NCBI GenBank assembly: GCA_002791575.1 | Contig: PFXI01000041.1 | Coordinates: 1-45,271 of the forward strand | DNA length: 45,271 nt | From: Zetaproteobacteria bacterium CG_4_9_14_3_um_filter_54_145 | Lineage (GTDB): Bacteria > Pseudomonadota > Zetaproteobacteria > Mariprofundales > Mariprofundaceae | Direction of reading: 5' to 3' | Shown here: in pieces, positions 44,656 through 45,271 of the stretch | Position numbering within the stretch: the stretch's first letter is position 1 | Layout: every line of letters begins with the position of its first letter | Notes under the pieces: model-generated | Told to the model about the DNA's origin: nothing | Database searches by the model: none | What the model saw: only the letters and a program-made list of their open reading frames with translations | Position numbers and translations under genes: made by a program

Positions 44656-45271
44656 CTACCTGGCGATGATTACCTTCTGCAGCATTTCACTGAGTGTGTG
44701 TAGCGTAAACGGCTTCTGCAAGAAGCCACATGGCTTATCCGCATCAAACATGACGGCAACGCTTTCATGGCTGTAGCCACTGCAGATAAATACCGGCAGT
44801 GATGCATTCAGCCCGTGCAACAGCCCCAGTGCCTCTTTGCCATCCATAACGGGCATGGTCAGGTCCAGCAGTACGACATCGATCTGCTGCGCGTGCTCGC
44901 GATAGGTCTCTACGCCCTCTCTGCCGTTCGCTGCCAGCAACACCTTGCAATCCAGCTTTTTCAACAACCGCTCCACCACCGTTCTGACCATAAGCTCGTC
45001 ATCAATCACCAGTACCGTGCAGGCAATATGCGTCTCTTTAACCGGCTCATCTATGCTTTTAACGGGGATCGGATCCCCTATATCGCTGGCCGGCAGCAGC
45101 ACCGTAAAGCGCGTCCCCTGACCCGGTTTACTGTTAACCTGAAGCGTTCCGCCATGTGAGCGTACAATACCGAGCACGGCACTCATGCCGAGCCCGCGGC
45201 CGGTGAACTTGGTGGTGAAAAACGGATCGAACAGCTTTGCTTTTGTTGCGGCATCCATGCCTGAGCCGTCG
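44656..45271 (-). CDS. Hybrid histidine kinase, C-terminal part (cut by window edge)
   Basis: At least 204 aa are visible; the gene continues to the right. It opens within HATPase_c: G1 box [20 protein letters not shown], then [12 protein letters not shown] receiver domain follows, with [11 protein letters not shown], phospho-acceptor Asp in [13 protein letters not shown], Thr/Ser switch region FICSGYS and the conserved Lys in LQKPF. The end is [10 protein letters not shown]. Its layout (kinase core directly followed by a terminal receiver, no output domain) is the same as in the kinase at 7863-10421. The TonB receptor starts 88 bp downstream on the same strand, so the two are probably functionally linked. 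Confidence 0.88.
   Translation of the reverse strand, partial: DGSGMDAATKAKLFDPFFTTKFTGRGLGMSAVLGIVRSHGGTLQVNSKPGQGTRFTVLLPASDIGDPIPVKSIDEPVKETHIACTVLVIDDELMVRTVVERLLKKLDCKVLLAANGREGVETYREHAQQIDVVLLDLTMPVMDGKEALGLLHGLNASLPVFICSGYSHESVAVMFDADKPCGFLQKPFTLHTLSEMLQKVIIAR

Overview
The window comes from a Gram-negative proteobacterium: it has LolA, an OmpP1/FadL porin, a TonB-dependent receptor, lipoproteins and SecDF-YajC. The combination of ribonuclease J, an FtsK-LolA pair, and an Mth938-like gene directly after secDF, in moderately GC-rich DNA, would fit a deep-branching proteobacterium such as a Zetaproteobacterium (Mariprofundus-like). That placement is inference only; no rRNA or other marker is present. 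Genes are tightly packed and mostly chromosomal housekeeping genes. I see no phage, transposase, CRISPR array, rRNA or tRNA.

Layout. At 1-154 (+) lies the tail of a gene cut by the window edge. At 202-13447 everything is on the minus strand: pyruvate formate-lyase activase (pflA) and pyruvate formate-lyase (pflB, frameshifted), a DEAD-box RNA helicase (deaD) with a structured leader, the nucleotide nucleosidase ppnN, an uncharacterised protein, and a four-gene module of serine hydrolase, two periplasmic solute-binding proteins and a hybrid histidine kinase. A 452-bp gap at 6794-7245 holds an AT-rich stretch and a cluster of DnaA-box-like sites.

At 13743-26852 (+) is a long run of closely packed, mostly overlapping genes: rlmN, mtnP, a PilF-like TPR lipoprotein, rodZ, a PCMT-like methyltransferase, an orphan exported protein, arfB, a MltB-like transglycosylase, rlpA, a LOG-family protein, an RluA-type pseudouridine synthase, a PBP5-type D,D-carboxypeptidase, a D-amino-acid aminotransferase, a HAD phosphatase, hslO and a YgjP-like metalloprotein. 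The theme is peptidoglycan and cell shape plus RNA modification and ribosome rescue. A 455-bp gap follows with a 9-bp tandem repeat flanked by related inverted arms. Then come a zinc-ribbon, tail-anchored protein and a 53-aa minus-strand gene.

At 28285-33128 (+) is tgt-yajC-secD-secF-Mth938-queD (queuosine and protein export), closed by a hairpin terminator shared with a convergent Rho_N-like small protein. At 33498-41694 (-) is rnj-ftsK-lolA-fadL-rarA-crcB-murI, with a good promoter candidate before rnj, then pyrE. The right end carries a frameshifted TonB-dependent receptor behind a second hybrid histidine kinase that runs off the window.

Most notable points: two frameshifted but otherwise conserved genes; two genes whose homology and Shine-Dalgarno positions imply ATT and CTG start codons; mutually exclusive hairpins over the deaD ribosome-binding site; the transporter-less solute-binding-protein and kinase module; and the DnaA-box cluster away from dnaA.
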